64,000 nt of DNA from Amycolatopsis jejuensis (GTDB lineage Bacteria > Actinomycetota > Actinomycetes > Mycobacteriales > Pseudonocardiaceae). The stretch covers positions 22,069 through 86,068 of the forward strand of contig NZ_JNYZ01000042.1 of assembly GCF_000717335.1 (NCBI RefSeq), read 5' to 3'. Both the position numbers and the translations under genes were made by a program. This document shows, one piece after another, positions 1-8,048 of this stretch (its first letter is position 1; each line of letters starts with the position of its first letter). Under the pieces are notes generated by a model, which saw only the letters and a program-made list of their open reading frames with translations, had not been told where the DNA came from and did not search any database.

Positions 1-375
1 GATCTTCTTGTTGCGCGAAACCTCTTCCAGCACCGCGCGGTCGGTGGTGGTCATGACCAGCCCGTGCGCCGGGTCGTTCGCGATCTGCAGCCGCCCGAAC
101 CGGCCCATCACGTCCACGACGTCGATCAGCAGCGGCTGCGGCACCGGGAACCGCGAGTACGTGGTGAGAGCGTCCACGACCTGCTCGGCGTCGTGCCCGG
201 CGGCGCGCGCGTTCCACAGCGCCAGCGGCGTGATCCGGTACGTGTGCACGTGCTCGGGCGCCCGTTCGAGCTCGGCGAAGGGCGCGATCGCGATCCGCGC
301 GTCGTTGGCGCGCGGGTTGTCGACTTCGAGCAGCACCGTCTTGTCGGACTGGACGATCAGGGGTCCATCGGTCAC
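1..375 (-). CDS. ercc3: XPB/ERCC3-type DNA repair helicase, N-terminal fragment
   Basis: The first 125 codons of a gene that runs off the left edge. It starts GTG at 375, preceded by AAAGGACAG as ribosome binding site. The protein begins MTDGPLIVQSDKTVLLEVDN and contains FAELERAPEHVHTYRITPLA, which matches my memory of the N-terminal region of mycobacterial XPB helicases (Rv0861c) almost word for word. The family is a superfamily 2 3'-5' DNA helicase thought to act in DNA repair; the helicase motifs themselves lie outside the window. Its usual neighbour, the helicase-associated protein, is at 23006-25246 here instead of adjacent. Confidence 0.9.
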   Translation of the reverse strand, partial: MTDGPLIVQSDKTVLLEVDNPRANDARIAIAPFAELERAPEHVHTYRITPLALWNARAAGHDAEQVVDALTTYSRFPVPQPLLIDVVDVMGRFGRLQIANDPAHGLVMTTTDRAVLEEVSRNKKI

Positions 376-453
376 CTGTCCTTTATACGTTCCCTCCCGG
401 CGGGCGGCCCGGGGATGCCAAGATGGCGGGACGAAGCCGCGGGAGGGGACCCA

Positions 454-1071
454 GTGACCACACCACCGTTCGGCGTGCCGCCGGCCGCGAACCCGTTCGA
501 ACCGCCCCGGTTCAGCGCGGGCCCGAATCGGCCGAAAGCGTTGTCGGACAAGATGAAAGCCCTGCTTGCGGGACTCGTGGTGGCAGGGCTCGGGCTGGGT
601 TGCCTTGCCGCGTTCGGGGTCGCCGCGATCGCGCGCCAGTCGGGACCGCCGGTGGCAGGCGGCTGCGTCTACCTCTCCGCCGTCGGCTCGGACACGCAGA
701 GTTACCACAGTGCCGACTGCGCCGACCAGCGCGCCACCTACCGCATCGACAACGTCGCCAAGGGCCGGTCGACCTGTCGTGGCAAGGACTACGTGCGCTT
801 CGAGCTGTACAAGTCGACGCGGACCACCGGCACCCCGAGCCAGACGCTGTGCCTCGCGCTCAACGTGAAGTCCGGCGAGTGCTTGCGCAACGTTTCGGAC
901 GAGGCGACCGTGAGCAAGGTCGCGTGCAACGACCCGGCGGCGGAAGCGCGTGCGGTGGTGCACGACGGTCAACGCTCGTCGTCCAGTTGCGGGGACAAGG
1001 ATCTCCCGCTCGTTTACGCCGGACCGCCGGTGCGGACCATTTGCCTCCAGCCGACCGGGGAGAACATCTAA
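454..1071 (+). CDS. LppU/SCO3897-like membrane-anchored protein
   Basis: A 205-residue protein of unknown function. The start is GTG 454 after GGGAGGGG; upstream in-frame codons have no comparable site. A proline-rich cytoplasmic N-terminus of about 30 residues leads into one transmembrane segment (about residues 35-58, rich in Leu/Gly/Ala/Val), then an exported domain with about eight cysteines, probably disulfide-bonded (for example in GGCVYLSAVG, HSADCADQRA, STCRGKD, SSSCGDKD). The layout resembles the LppU/SCO3897 family of actinobacterial envelope proteins; that assignment is by pattern only. The stop overlaps the stop of the convergent lipoprotein gene by 4 nt. Confidence 0.7.
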   Translation: MTTPPFGVPPAANPFEPPRFSAGPNRPKALSDKMKALLAGLVVAGLGLGCLAAFGVAAIARQSGPPVAGGCVYLSAVGSDTQSYHSADCADQRATYRIDNVAKGRSTCRGKDYVRFELYKSTRTTGTPSQTLCLALNVKSGECLRNVSDEATVSKVACNDPAAEARAVVHDGQRSSSSCGDKDLPLVYAGPPVRTICLQPTGENI

Positions 1072-2018
1072 GGCAGCATCGCCTGTACGTCGAGGCGGTT
1101 GGCGAGCTGTCCGGAGCTGTGCATGAGATCCGCGACGCGCTGCAAACGGGTCGCCGACAAGGTGGTCGGGTAGCTGCCCAGCGAGATCAACGCCGCCGTG
1201 GTCCAGTCGATGTCGGAGAACGACGGCAGGGCGTCGCGCACCATCGCGGGGTCGGACGCCGCCAGCTGTGCCTGGGTGAGCACCTGCCGGAACGCCGCGA
1301 GCGTACGGGGGTTCGCCGCGGCGAAGGCGCCGGTTGCGGCGTACCCCGAGGCGGGGAAGTCGAGGGTCGCGCCGGTCGAGCCGTCGGCAAGGACCTGAGC
1401 GCCCAGCTCTTTCTCCGCGCGCGTGAGATACGGCTCCACCATCAGCGCCGCGTCCGCGTCACCGGCCTGCAGCGCTTGCGGCATCTGCTCGAACGGCCGG
1501 GTCACGAACTGGATCTTCGCCGGGTCGACCCCTGCCGTGCCGAGGACCGCGCGGGCGGTGAGCGCACCGATGTCGTCGGGCGAGTCGACGGCGATCTTCG
1601 GGGACTTCTTCCCGGTCGGCTCGGTGTAGTTCGAACCCGGCAGTGTGACGAGCGCGATAGTGGTGCGGCCGAACGTGTAAGCCTCGCCTTGCAATTGCAG
1701 TGCCGTACCGCCCGCGGCGGCGCGGAACAGTGACACGTCGCTGCCGAAGGTCACGTCGATCTGGCCGGAGTTCAGCTTGTCGACGCCGTTCTGGCTGCCC
1801 AGCTCCACGAGCTGCACGGTGAGCCCGGCCTGGCGGAACTTGCCCGCCCCGACCGCGATGCGCAGCGGGGCGGTGTCGATCGGACTTGCGACGCCGACGC
1901 GGAGCGTGCTGCGTTCCGGCGGTTCGGGCTGCGCAGCGTCACCGGACTGGAACAGCGAGCAACCGCTGATCGCGAACAGGATCGCCACCAGCGCAAACGC
2001 CAGACCGGTCGCCTTCAT
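1068..2018 (-). CDS. NMT1/THI5-like ABC substrate-binding lipoprotein (orphan)
   Basis: A 316-residue exported lipoprotein: MKATGLAFALVAILFAISGC gives a signal peptide with lipobox ISGC, so it should be processed and anchored at Cys20. The body (RVGVASPIDTAPLRIAVGAG, then LVELGSQNGVDKLNSGQIDV) is typical of periplasmic-binding-like proteins of the nitrate/sulfonate/thiamine-precursor (SsuA/NrtA/ThiY) group. No permease or ATPase gene is adjacent, so it may use the transporter encoded at 11706-15177 or another one. It is divergent from the NIT-domain kinase at 2217, with a perfect palindrome between them. The substrate cannot be read from the sequence. Confidence 0.82.
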   Translation of the reverse strand: MKATGLAFALVAILFAISGCSLFQSGDAAQPEPPERSTLRVGVASPIDTAPLRIAVGAGKFRQAGLTVQLVELGSQNGVDKLNSGQIDVTFGSDVSLFRAAAGGTALQLQGEAYTFGRTTIALVTLPGSNYTEPTGKKSPKIAVDSPDDIGALTARAVLGTAGVDPAKIQFVTRPFEQMPQALQAGDADAALMVEPYLTRAEKELGAQVLADGSTGATLDFPASGYAATGAFAAANPRTLAAFRQVLTQAQLAASDPAMVRDALPSFSDIDWTTAALISLGSYPTTLSATRLQRVADLMHSSGQLANRLDVQAMLP

Positions 2019-2056
2019 ACCCTTTCCCCTGACGGCAGAATCTCTGCCTCGTGCTG

Positions 2057-2084
2057 GATCGTATGGGCCACTGCCCATACGATC
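2057..2084. promoter_or_regulatory. Perfect 12-bp inverted repeat, candidate operator
   Basis: GATCGTATGGGC, four bases (CACT), then GCCCATACGATC: a perfect 28-bp dyad in the intergenic region between the lipoprotein gene (start 2018, leftward) and the kinase gene (start 2217, rightward). It has no T-run, sits upstream of both starts and looks like a dimeric-repressor operator. The regulator is unknown; no DNA-binding protein gene is adjacent. Confidence 0.6.
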
Positions 2085-2216
2085 GCCCGCAGGGCCGTGC
2101 CCCCGCCAGGGTGGCTTCCCGATCCGCTCGCCGGGATCTACCGTTCGGTAGGTTCCGGGCCGGAACCCCGATGACGTCCGTGGGTAGAGGTCCCCGCGGT
2201 GGAAAAGGAAGCACAG

Positions 2217-4838
2217 GTGACCCGTCGCGACGACCGTCCCCGATCGGGCGACGCGACGGATCCGGCTGCCGCGTGCAAGTTCGGTGGCCGATGGCGGCTG
2301 CGGAACTGGCGGCTGCGGACCAAGCTCTTCGCCGTCCTGCTCATCCCCGCGCTCGCGGTGGTGGTGCTCGTCGGCCTGCGGGTGAACAGCGACCTGCGCG
2401 ACGCCCGTCAGCTCGCCGAGTTCGCCGCCCGCTGCCGGGTCGACGCGACGGTCGCCGAGGTGGTGCACCAGCTGCAGCGGGAACGCGACGTCACGGTCCG
2501 GTTCGTGGCCGGCGACCGGCAGGGGCCCACCGCGGTGCTCAACGGCCAGCGCACGCGGGTCGACCAGGCGATCGGCGCCTTTGAACGGACGCTCTCCGAC
2601 AGCCGGTCCCGCCTCGACGGCTCCGCGGCGGCCAGCCTGCAGCAGAGCGACGACCGGTTGCGCGTGCTGGGCGGTCTCCGCTACTCGGCCGAGCATTCGG
2701 CGTACCCCGCTGACGCCGTGCTTCGGTCGTACAGCGAGCTGATCTCCGGTCTGCTCGACATCAGTGACACCGCGGCCGCCGACGTCACCGACCCGGAGCT
2801 GGCGCGGCTGCGGCTCGCCGGGAACGCACTGTCGCGGATCAAGGACCAGATGTCGGTGAAGCGTGCGGTGATGGCCGAGGCGCTCGCGCAGGGCACGCTG
2901 AACCGCGACCGGATGCGCGCGCTGCTGGGCGCGGAAGCCGAGCTGGCCGCCGCGCGCAACGACTACCGCACGTTCGCCACTGCCGACGAGCAACGGATGT
3001 ACGCGGACACAGTGATCGGCCTTGTGGTCGACATCGGCAACGACATGGTCGAATCGGCGCTCACCCGCACCGAGAACAACCAGTCGCTGTCCGGCCTCGA
3101 CGCGGACAAATGGGACACCGCGGCGACGTACACGGTCAATCTCGCGCATCAGGTCCAGCAGGCGCTCCTCGTCCAGCTGCAGGAGAAGACCGACGCGCTG
3201 GCCGCTCGCGCCCGCGCGTCGACGATCTGGGACGGCGGCATCGTCATCGGTGTGCTGCTGGTCGCCGGGGTGCTGTCGGTGGTGATCGCGCGTTCGCTGC
3301 TGCGGCCGTTGCGGATTCTGCGGCGGACGGCGCTGGACGTTGCGGATCACCGGCTGCCCGAAGCGGTACAGCGGCTGCTCACCGAACCCGATCCGGCGCC
3401 GGAGAACATGCGGCACCGCGCGGCCGTCGCGCCGGTGCCGGTGTTCACGCGCGAGGAAGTGGGTCAGGTCGCGCGGGCGTTCGACGCGGTGCACGGCGAG
3501 GCGGTACGGCTGGCTGCCGAGCAGGCGATGCTGCGCGAGAACGTCAACGCGATGTTCGTGAACCTGTCGCAGCGCAGCCAGGATCTGGTCGAGCGGCAGC
3601 TGTCGGTGCTCGACCGGATGGAGGCGGGCGAACAGGATCCGGACACGCTCGCCGGGCTGTTCGAGCTCGACCACCTCGCCACGCGGATGCGGCGCAACAG
3701 CGAGAACCTGCTCGTGCTGTCCGGTACCGACCTCGTGCGCGAGGACAGTGGACCGGTGGTGGCCGACGAGATCATCGGCGCCGCACTGTCCGAAGTGGAG
3801 GATTACCAGCGGATCGAGCTCGCCCCGGCGCCTGCGCTCGCGGTGCGTGGCGACGTGGTCAACGACCTGGTGCACGTGGTGTCCGAGCTGCTGGAGAACG
3901 CGACGCGCTACTCCGGTGACCATTCGCCGGTCACCGTCGAGAGCGAGCGGACCTCGCAGGGCGCCTGGCGGATCGAGATCACCGACCGCGGCGCCGGGAT
4001 GCCGCAGGCGGAGATCGACCGGACGAACGCGCGGCTGGCCGACCCGCCGGAGGTCGACGTCGAGGTGTCCCGCCGGATGGGGCTTTTCGTGGTCGCGACG
4101 CTCGCCGGACGGCACGACATCGCCGTGTCGCTGCGCCCGGCCGACGGACGGGGTCTCACCGCGATCGTGGTGGTACCCGCGTGGCTGATCACCGAGGCGC
4201 CACCGCTGCCGCAACCACCGGCGCCGGTGGAACCCGAACCCGCGCCGGAGCCGGAATTGCTTGCCCCGCTTGCGCCACTTGCCCCGGCCGAGGAACCGGC
4301 CGACCCCGACGAGCTCGTCGCGCCTGCCATCGAGGCAGGTCCGCCGCGGCGCGCGCCGGTGGTGGAGAACGCGCCGGCGTGGCCTGCCGAGCGGGAACGA
4401 TCGCACCTGGACATCGACGCGCCGACCGACCGGATGCCTGCGTACCGGGATGTCCTGTCGCGGTGGTTCGACCTGGCCGCGCCGACGGAGGAGCCGCCGG
4501 AACCGCGGGTGGTGGCGGCCGAGCCGGTGCTGCCCGAGGTACCCGCGTTCGAGCCGGAGTTACCCGAGTTTCCCGCCACCGATCCGGACGAGGCGGCCCC
4601 GCAGTGGCCGACCCCCGACCAGCTGGAGCAGGAGGACGGCGCCGAGGACACCTGGCCGTTCCTGCGGGTTTCCGACGTGGAGGACGGCCCCGCCGCGGTG
4701 CCGGAGCAGCGGCCGATACTCTCGCTTTCCCCCGACGCGGTGCGCGCGCGGATGACGAGCCTGCAAGGCGGCTTCCGGCGCGGCAGGCACGCACGGGGGG
4801 ACGACACTCCACCACTGGATCGAACGGATGAGGCATGA
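2217..4838 (+). CDS. Nitrate/nitrite-sensing (NIT) domain sensor histidine kinase, orphan CvnA type
   Basis: An 873-residue membrane sensor kinase. GTG 2217 is preferred because AAGGAAG lies six bases upstream; an in-frame GTG at 2199 would add six residues. Order: cytoplasmic N-terminus, TM1 (about 36-56), an extracytoplasmic helical region of the NIT type, TM2 (about 340-362), a HAMP linker, a helical region with NVNAMFVNLSQRSQ near 440, then a HATPase domain with N box ELLENATRYS (about 557) and G1 box DRGAGM (about 590). A disordered Pro/Glu/Ala-rich tail of about 210 residues follows. This matches conservon kinases (CvnA), but no roadblock, DUF742 or GTPase gene follows. The stop overlaps cutC (ATGA), so the two are probably co-translated. 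Confidence 0.87.
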   Translation: MTRRDDRPRSGDATDPAAACKFGGRWRLRNWRLRTKLFAVLLIPALAVVVLVGLRVNSDLRDARQLAEFAARCRVDATVAEVVHQLQRERDVTVRFVAGDRQGPTAVLNGQRTRVDQAIGAFERTLSDSRSRLDGSAAASLQQSDDRLRVLGGLRYSAEHSAYPADAVLRSYSELISGLLDISDTAAADVTDPELARLRLAGNALSRIKDQMSVKRAVMAEALAQGTLNRDRMRALLGAEAELAAARNDYRTFATADEQRMYADTVIGLVVDIGNDMVESALTRTENNQSLSGLDADKWDTAATYTVNLAHQVQQALLVQLQEKTDALAARARASTIWDGGIVIGVLLVAGVLSVVIARSLLRPLRILRRTALDVADHRLPEAVQRLLTEPDPAPENMRHRAAVAPVPVFTREEVGQVARAFDAVHGEAVRLAAEQAMLRENVNAMFVNLSQRSQDLVERQLSVLDRMEAGEQDPDTLAGLFELDHLATRMRRNSENLLVLSGTDLVREDSGPVVADEIIGAALSEVEDYQRIELAPAPALAVRGDVVNDLVHVVSELLENATRYSGDHSPVTVESERTSQGAWRIEITDRGAGMPQAEIDRTNARLADPPEVDVEVSRRMGLFVVATLAGRHDIAVSLRPADGRGLTAIVVVPAWLITEAPPLPQPPAPVEPEPAPEPELLAPLAPLAPAEEPADPDELVAPAIEAGPPRRAPVVENAPAWPAERERSHLDIDAPTDRMPAYRDVLSRWFDLAAPTEEPPEPRVVAAEPVLPEVPAFEPELPEFPATDPDEAAPQWPTPDQLEQEDGAEDTWPFLRVSDVEDGPAAVPEQRPILSLSPDAVRARMTSLQGGFRRGRHARGDDTPPLDRTDEA

Positions 4839-5512
4839 GCTCGAACACCGCCCTGCTGGAAGTGATTGCGCTCGGCGCCCGTGACGCGGAGCGCGCGCAG
4901 GAGGGCGGGGCGGACCGGCTGGAACTGGTCGCCGACATGGCCAGCGACGGACTCACGCCGAGCCAGGAGACCGTGCGCTCGGTGCTGGGCGCCACGGATC
5001 TGCCGGTCCGGGTGATGGTGCGGGCGGAGAACACGTTTCACGCCGGTGATGTCGACGAGCTGCGCGCCACCGCGGACCGGCTGGTGACGGCGGGGGCGCA
5101 GGAGTTCGTGTTCGGGTTCCTGACCGAGGAGCGAGAGGTCGACGCCGACGCTTGCCGGGCGCTGCTGAAGGAGATCGGCGGGCGGCCCTGGACGTTCCAC
5201 CGCGCCATCGACCGGGCGCGGGACCCGTTGGGTGCTTACGACGTGCTGGCTGAGCTGGGCTGCGACACGGTACTGGCGGCGGGGCACGCGGCCGGGGTGG
5301 GGAGCGGCTTGCCGGTGCTGCAGCGGCTGGCTCGGCGGGCGGATGGTCCGGCGCTGCTGGTCGGGGGTGGGTTGCGGGCGCAGCAGGTGCATTTGCTGCG
5401 GGCCGGCGGGGTGCGGGGGTTCCACGTGGGCAGCGCGGTCCGGCCGGGCGGCTGGGATGCGCCGGTGTCCGTTGGTGCCGTCCGGGAGTGGGCCGAGCTG
5501 ATCAAGGGCTGA
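4835..5512 (+). CDS. cutC: Copper homeostasis protein CutC family
   Basis: A 225-residue cytoplasmic TIM-barrel protein of the CutC family. Landmarks are LLEVIALGARDAERAQEGGA at the N-terminus, ADRLELVADMASDGLTPS, VRVMVRAE, the TFHRAIDRARDP segment and the C-terminal GGGLR and GVRGFHVGSAVR strands. CutC was linked genetically to copper tolerance in E. coli; its biochemical activity is not settled. ATG 4835 overlaps the kinase stop by 4 nt (ATGA), implying translational coupling. The gene ends inside a large inverted-repeat element (5509-5605) that probably terminates it. Confidence 0.88.
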   Translation: MSSNTALLEVIALGARDAERAQEGGADRLELVADMASDGLTPSQETVRSVLGATDLPVRVMVRAENTFHAGDVDELRATADRLVTAGAQEFVFGFLTEEREVDADACRALLKEIGGRPWTFHRAIDRARDPLGAYDVLAELGCDTVLAAGHAAGVGSGLPVLQRLARRADGPALLVGGGLRAQQVHLLRAGGVRGFHVGSAVRPGGWDAPVSVGAVREWAELIKG

Positions 5513-5605
5513 AGGTCCGTGAAGGGAACCTTCACGGAATTAGATTCCCTCATGGTTCCCTTCACGGACTTAGATTCCGTGAAGGTGGCCTTCACGGACC
5601 TTCAG
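5509..5605. repeat. Nested inverted-repeat element, GTGAAGGGAACC family, copy A
   Basis: The outer arms CTGAAGGTCCGTGAAGG (5509-5525) and CCTTCACGGACCTTCAG (5589-5605) are perfect complements. Inside, GTCCGTGAAGGGAACC pairs with GGTTCCCTTCACGGAC around a TTAGATTCC core. The element lies between the converging cutC and sigma-factor genes and its left arm includes the cutC stop codon. It shares sequence with the elements at 22918-22998 and 27034-27088, so it belongs to a dispersed family and probably acts as a bidirectional terminator. Confidence 0.75.
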
Positions 5606-5627
5606 CCCAGGCCGGCTCGCGCGCTGC

Positions 5628-6098
5628 TCAGCTGCTGAGCAAACCCCGCAGGGCGGTCAGGGCTCGGTGTTGTCCGACGCGGACCGCTGCGGCGTTGGGG
5701 AGCCCTAGGGCCTCGGCGGTTTGCTCGGCGCTGAAGCCGAGCACTACCCGGAACGTCAGCAGGTCTCGTTGATCTGCCGGGAGCCGATCCAGCGGGTCGG
5801 CCGGGCTGACCCGTGGATGGCGGCGTAGTTCCTCCGCAACCATTCCGTACGCAATCCCGAATACGAACGGCAACAACGCCCCCGCCGGTCGCCGGGGTAG
5901 ATCGGCCAGCACCGCCAGCAACGTTTCCTGCGCACAGCGATCGGCGACCACCCGATCCAACCGGGCGCGGCAATAACGCAGCACCAATGGTCGTAGCCCG
6001 GCGAGCAATTCGTCCACCGCGGTTCGCTCGCCGGTGGACGCAGCCGTGATCAGTGCGGGGTCGAACCGCACCAAGCGCGCGCTCTCGTCAATGGACAT
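5628..6098 (-). CDS. Small sigma-70 family sigma factor, ShbA/SigD-like
   Basis: A 156-residue sigma factor. ATG 6098 follows GGGGAGGCAGT, a strong ribosome binding site. The region 2-like part has LRPLVLRYCRARL and FVFGIAYGMVAEELRR; the region 4-like part has LPADQRDLLTFRVVLGFSAE and NAAAVRVGQHRALTALR, the usual ECF region 4.2 helix-turn-helix. The best family resemblance I recall is ShbA/SigD-type group IV sigma factors of actinomycetes. It is shorter than usual because the linker between regions 2 and 4 is compressed. No anti-sigma gene is next to it, and its targets are unknown. Confidence 0.75.
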   Translation of the reverse strand: MSIDESARLVRFDPALITAASTGERTAVDELLAGLRPLVLRYCRARLDRVVADRCAQETLLAVLADLPRRPAGALLPFVFGIAYGMVAEELRRHPRVSPADPLDRLPADQRDLLTFRVVLGFSAEQTAEALGLPNAAAVRVGQHRALTALRGLLSS

Positions 6099-6350
6099 AC
6101 TGCCTCCCCGGAGCAGAGTTTCCTCCGCACGGACCGGATTGTCCACGATTTCCGCATACCGACGTCCGTTGGTTTCCGGATGAAGCGGGACGACCTCCGC
6201 CGAATCGACCAAAAGCCATCGAAGTGGAACATAAACCAACCATCGAAAAGGTCAGCCAAAAGTAGGTTCCGGGGCGTTTCTTATGCTCGGCAGCACGGGC
6301 CGGGACCGCGGTTTTTCCGGTCCGGTCCCCGCCTCTCGAGAGGAATTGCC

Positions 6351-7991
6351 ATGCGCTTGCGCAAGCTTGTCGCCGCTGCGGTCCCGCTGCCGGCGTTGCT
6401 GTGCCTTTCGGTGGCCGGCGTCGCGAATGCCGACCCATTGATCACCCTGTCCGGCAATGCTGCCCCGCTCGCGGCCAGTGCTCGTTCCGGCGACGTCGAC
6501 GCCGGGCAGCCGATCACCGCCGCGCTGTCGCTCAAGCTGCACCACCGGCAGGCGCTGGAGCGCTTCCTCGCCGACGTGCAGAATCCCGCGTCGCCGAGCT
6601 ATCGTCACTTCCTCACTCCGGAGCAATTCACTACTGCATTCGGCCCAACGCAAGCCGAGGCCGACCATGCGGTGGAATTCCTGAAACAAAACGGCGCGTC
6701 CGGAATCGAGGTTTCCGGAAACCGGCAGGCAATCACCTTCTCGGCCACCGCGGGGCAACTGGAATCGGCCTTCCACACCCGGCTCGGGAATTACACCGAC
6801 ACCGTCACCGGACGGCAGTTCTACGCCAACGACGCCGCGCCCGAATTGCCCGCTTCGGTGTCCGCGGTGGTCGATTCGGTGGTCGGGCTCGACAACCACG
6901 CGGTGAAACACCACGCCAGGGCCGCGCAAGCGCCGCGCACGGTCAAGCCGGTCACGCCCACGATTCTCCGTACCGCTTATGGCACCAGCGGCCTTTCCGC
7001 GACCGGCGCCGGGGTGAATGTCGGTTTCGTCGAGTTCGACGGTTACCGCAAATCGGACATCACCGCGTACGACACGAAATACGGCCTCCACGCCGGTTCG
7101 GTCACCACGGTCTCGGTCAACGGCGCGAACTACGACGCGAGCCCCGGCGACGGCGAGGTCGAGGTCGACCTGGACATCGAGGTCGTGCACGCGCTGGCCG
7201 CGGCGGCGAACGACTACGTGTACGAAGCTCCGAACTCCAACGCGGGCGAGCTGGCGATGTACCAGAAGATCGCGTCGGACAAGAAGGTCAGCGTCGTCTC
7301 GATCTCGTGGGGCTCGTGCGAGGCGGCCGAGGGCTCGTCGGCGGCCAACAGCGTGAACAACGCGATCGCGACCGGCACCGCGGAGGGCATCAGCTACTTC
7401 GCCGCCGCGGGTGACGACGGCACCACCGACTGCGCCCGCCAGACCGGCAGCAACGCCCAGGCCGTGGACTTCCCGGCATCGAGCCCGAACGTGTCGGGCG
7501 TCGGGGGTACCCAGCTGTCGGTGACGTCGTCGAACGCCTACAGCAGCGAGAAGGCGTGGAACGACGGCGCTTCGGGCGGCGCGACCGGCGGCGGCATCTC
7601 GACGATCTTCGCGGCACCGTCGTGGCAGTCGCAGCAGAGCACGACCAAGCGCAAGGTCCCGGACGTCGCCGCGGACGCCGCGCAAGGTTCGGCGTACTCG
7701 ATCATCTCGGGCGGCCAGGCCGGCAACGTGTGGGGCACCTCCGGCGCAGCCCCGCTGTGGGCGGCATTCACCACGCTGCAGAACCAGGTGCACGGCGGCG
7801 GCCTCGGCAACCTGAACCCGAAGTTCTACAGCATCGGCAACGGTTCGTCGTACGGCACCGGCTTCCACGACGTCACCACCGGCACCAACACCTTCAACGG
7901 CACCACCGGCTTCTCCGCCAAGACCGGCTACGACCAGGTCACCGGCTGGGGCTCGGTCAAGGGCACCGGGCTCTCCGGACTGATCGGCTGA
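6351..7991 (+). CDS. Secreted S53 (sedolisin/kumamolisin) serine-carboxyl peptidase
   Basis: A 546-residue secreted acid endopeptidase precursor. ATG 6351 follows GAGAGGAATTGCC. The signal peptide MRLRKLVAAAVPLPALLCLS ends near GVANA. A propeptide of about 170 residues (HHRQALERFLADVQNPASPS, HFLTPEQFTTAFGP) is typical of pro-kumamolisin activation domains. Catalytic residues seen: Glu271 and Asp275 in EVEVDLDIE, the oxyanion Asp355 in AAAGDD, and Ser464 in GTSGAAP. These enzymes self-activate at low pH and degrade extracellular protein. A strong stem-loop at 7998-8034 terminates the gene, which appears monocistronic. Confidence 0.92.
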   Translation: MRLRKLVAAAVPLPALLCLSVAGVANADPLITLSGNAAPLAASARSGDVDAGQPITAALSLKLHHRQALERFLADVQNPASPSYRHFLTPEQFTTAFGPTQAEADHAVEFLKQNGASGIEVSGNRQAITFSATAGQLESAFHTRLGNYTDTVTGRQFYANDAAPELPASVSAVVDSVVGLDNHAVKHHARAAQAPRTVKPVTPTILRTAYGTSGLSATGAGVNVGFVEFDGYRKSDITAYDTKYGLHAGSVTTVSVNGANYDASPGDGEVEVDLDIEVVHALAAAANDYVYEAPNSNAGELAMYQKIASDKKVSVVSISWGSCEAAEGSSAANSVNNAIATGTAEGISYFAAAGDDGTTDCARQTGSNAQAVDFPASSPNVSGVGGTQLSVTSSNAYSSEKAWNDGASGGATGGGISTIFAAPSWQSQQSTTKRKVPDVAADAAQGSAYSIISGGQAGNVWGTSGAAPLWAAFTTLQNQVHGGGLGNLNPKFYSIGNGSSYGTGFHDVTTGTNTFNGTTGFSAKTGYDQVTGWGSVKGTGLSGLIG

Positions 7992-7997
7992 CCCCGT

Positions 7998-8034
7998 CCC
8001 CGTGAGTGGCTGTGCCGGTGAGCCACTCACGGGG
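7998..8034. terminator. Stem-loop terminator after the S53 peptidase gene
   Basis: CCCCGTGAGTGGCT, a nine-base loop, then AGCCACTCACGGGG form a perfect 14-bp stem starting six bases after the peptidase stop and ending 15 bases before the decarboxylase start. There is no U-run, which is common for high-GC terminators. Confidence 0.75.
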
Positions 8035-8048
8035 ATACGGTGGGCGCC

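Noticed and set aside
1068..4406. Leftward open frame of 1112 codons covering the lipoprotein gene and much of the NIT kinase gene
   Set aside because: Only the last 317 codons (from ATG 2018) form a gene; the rest is antisense to the kinase and is Arg/His/Gln-rich without domains.
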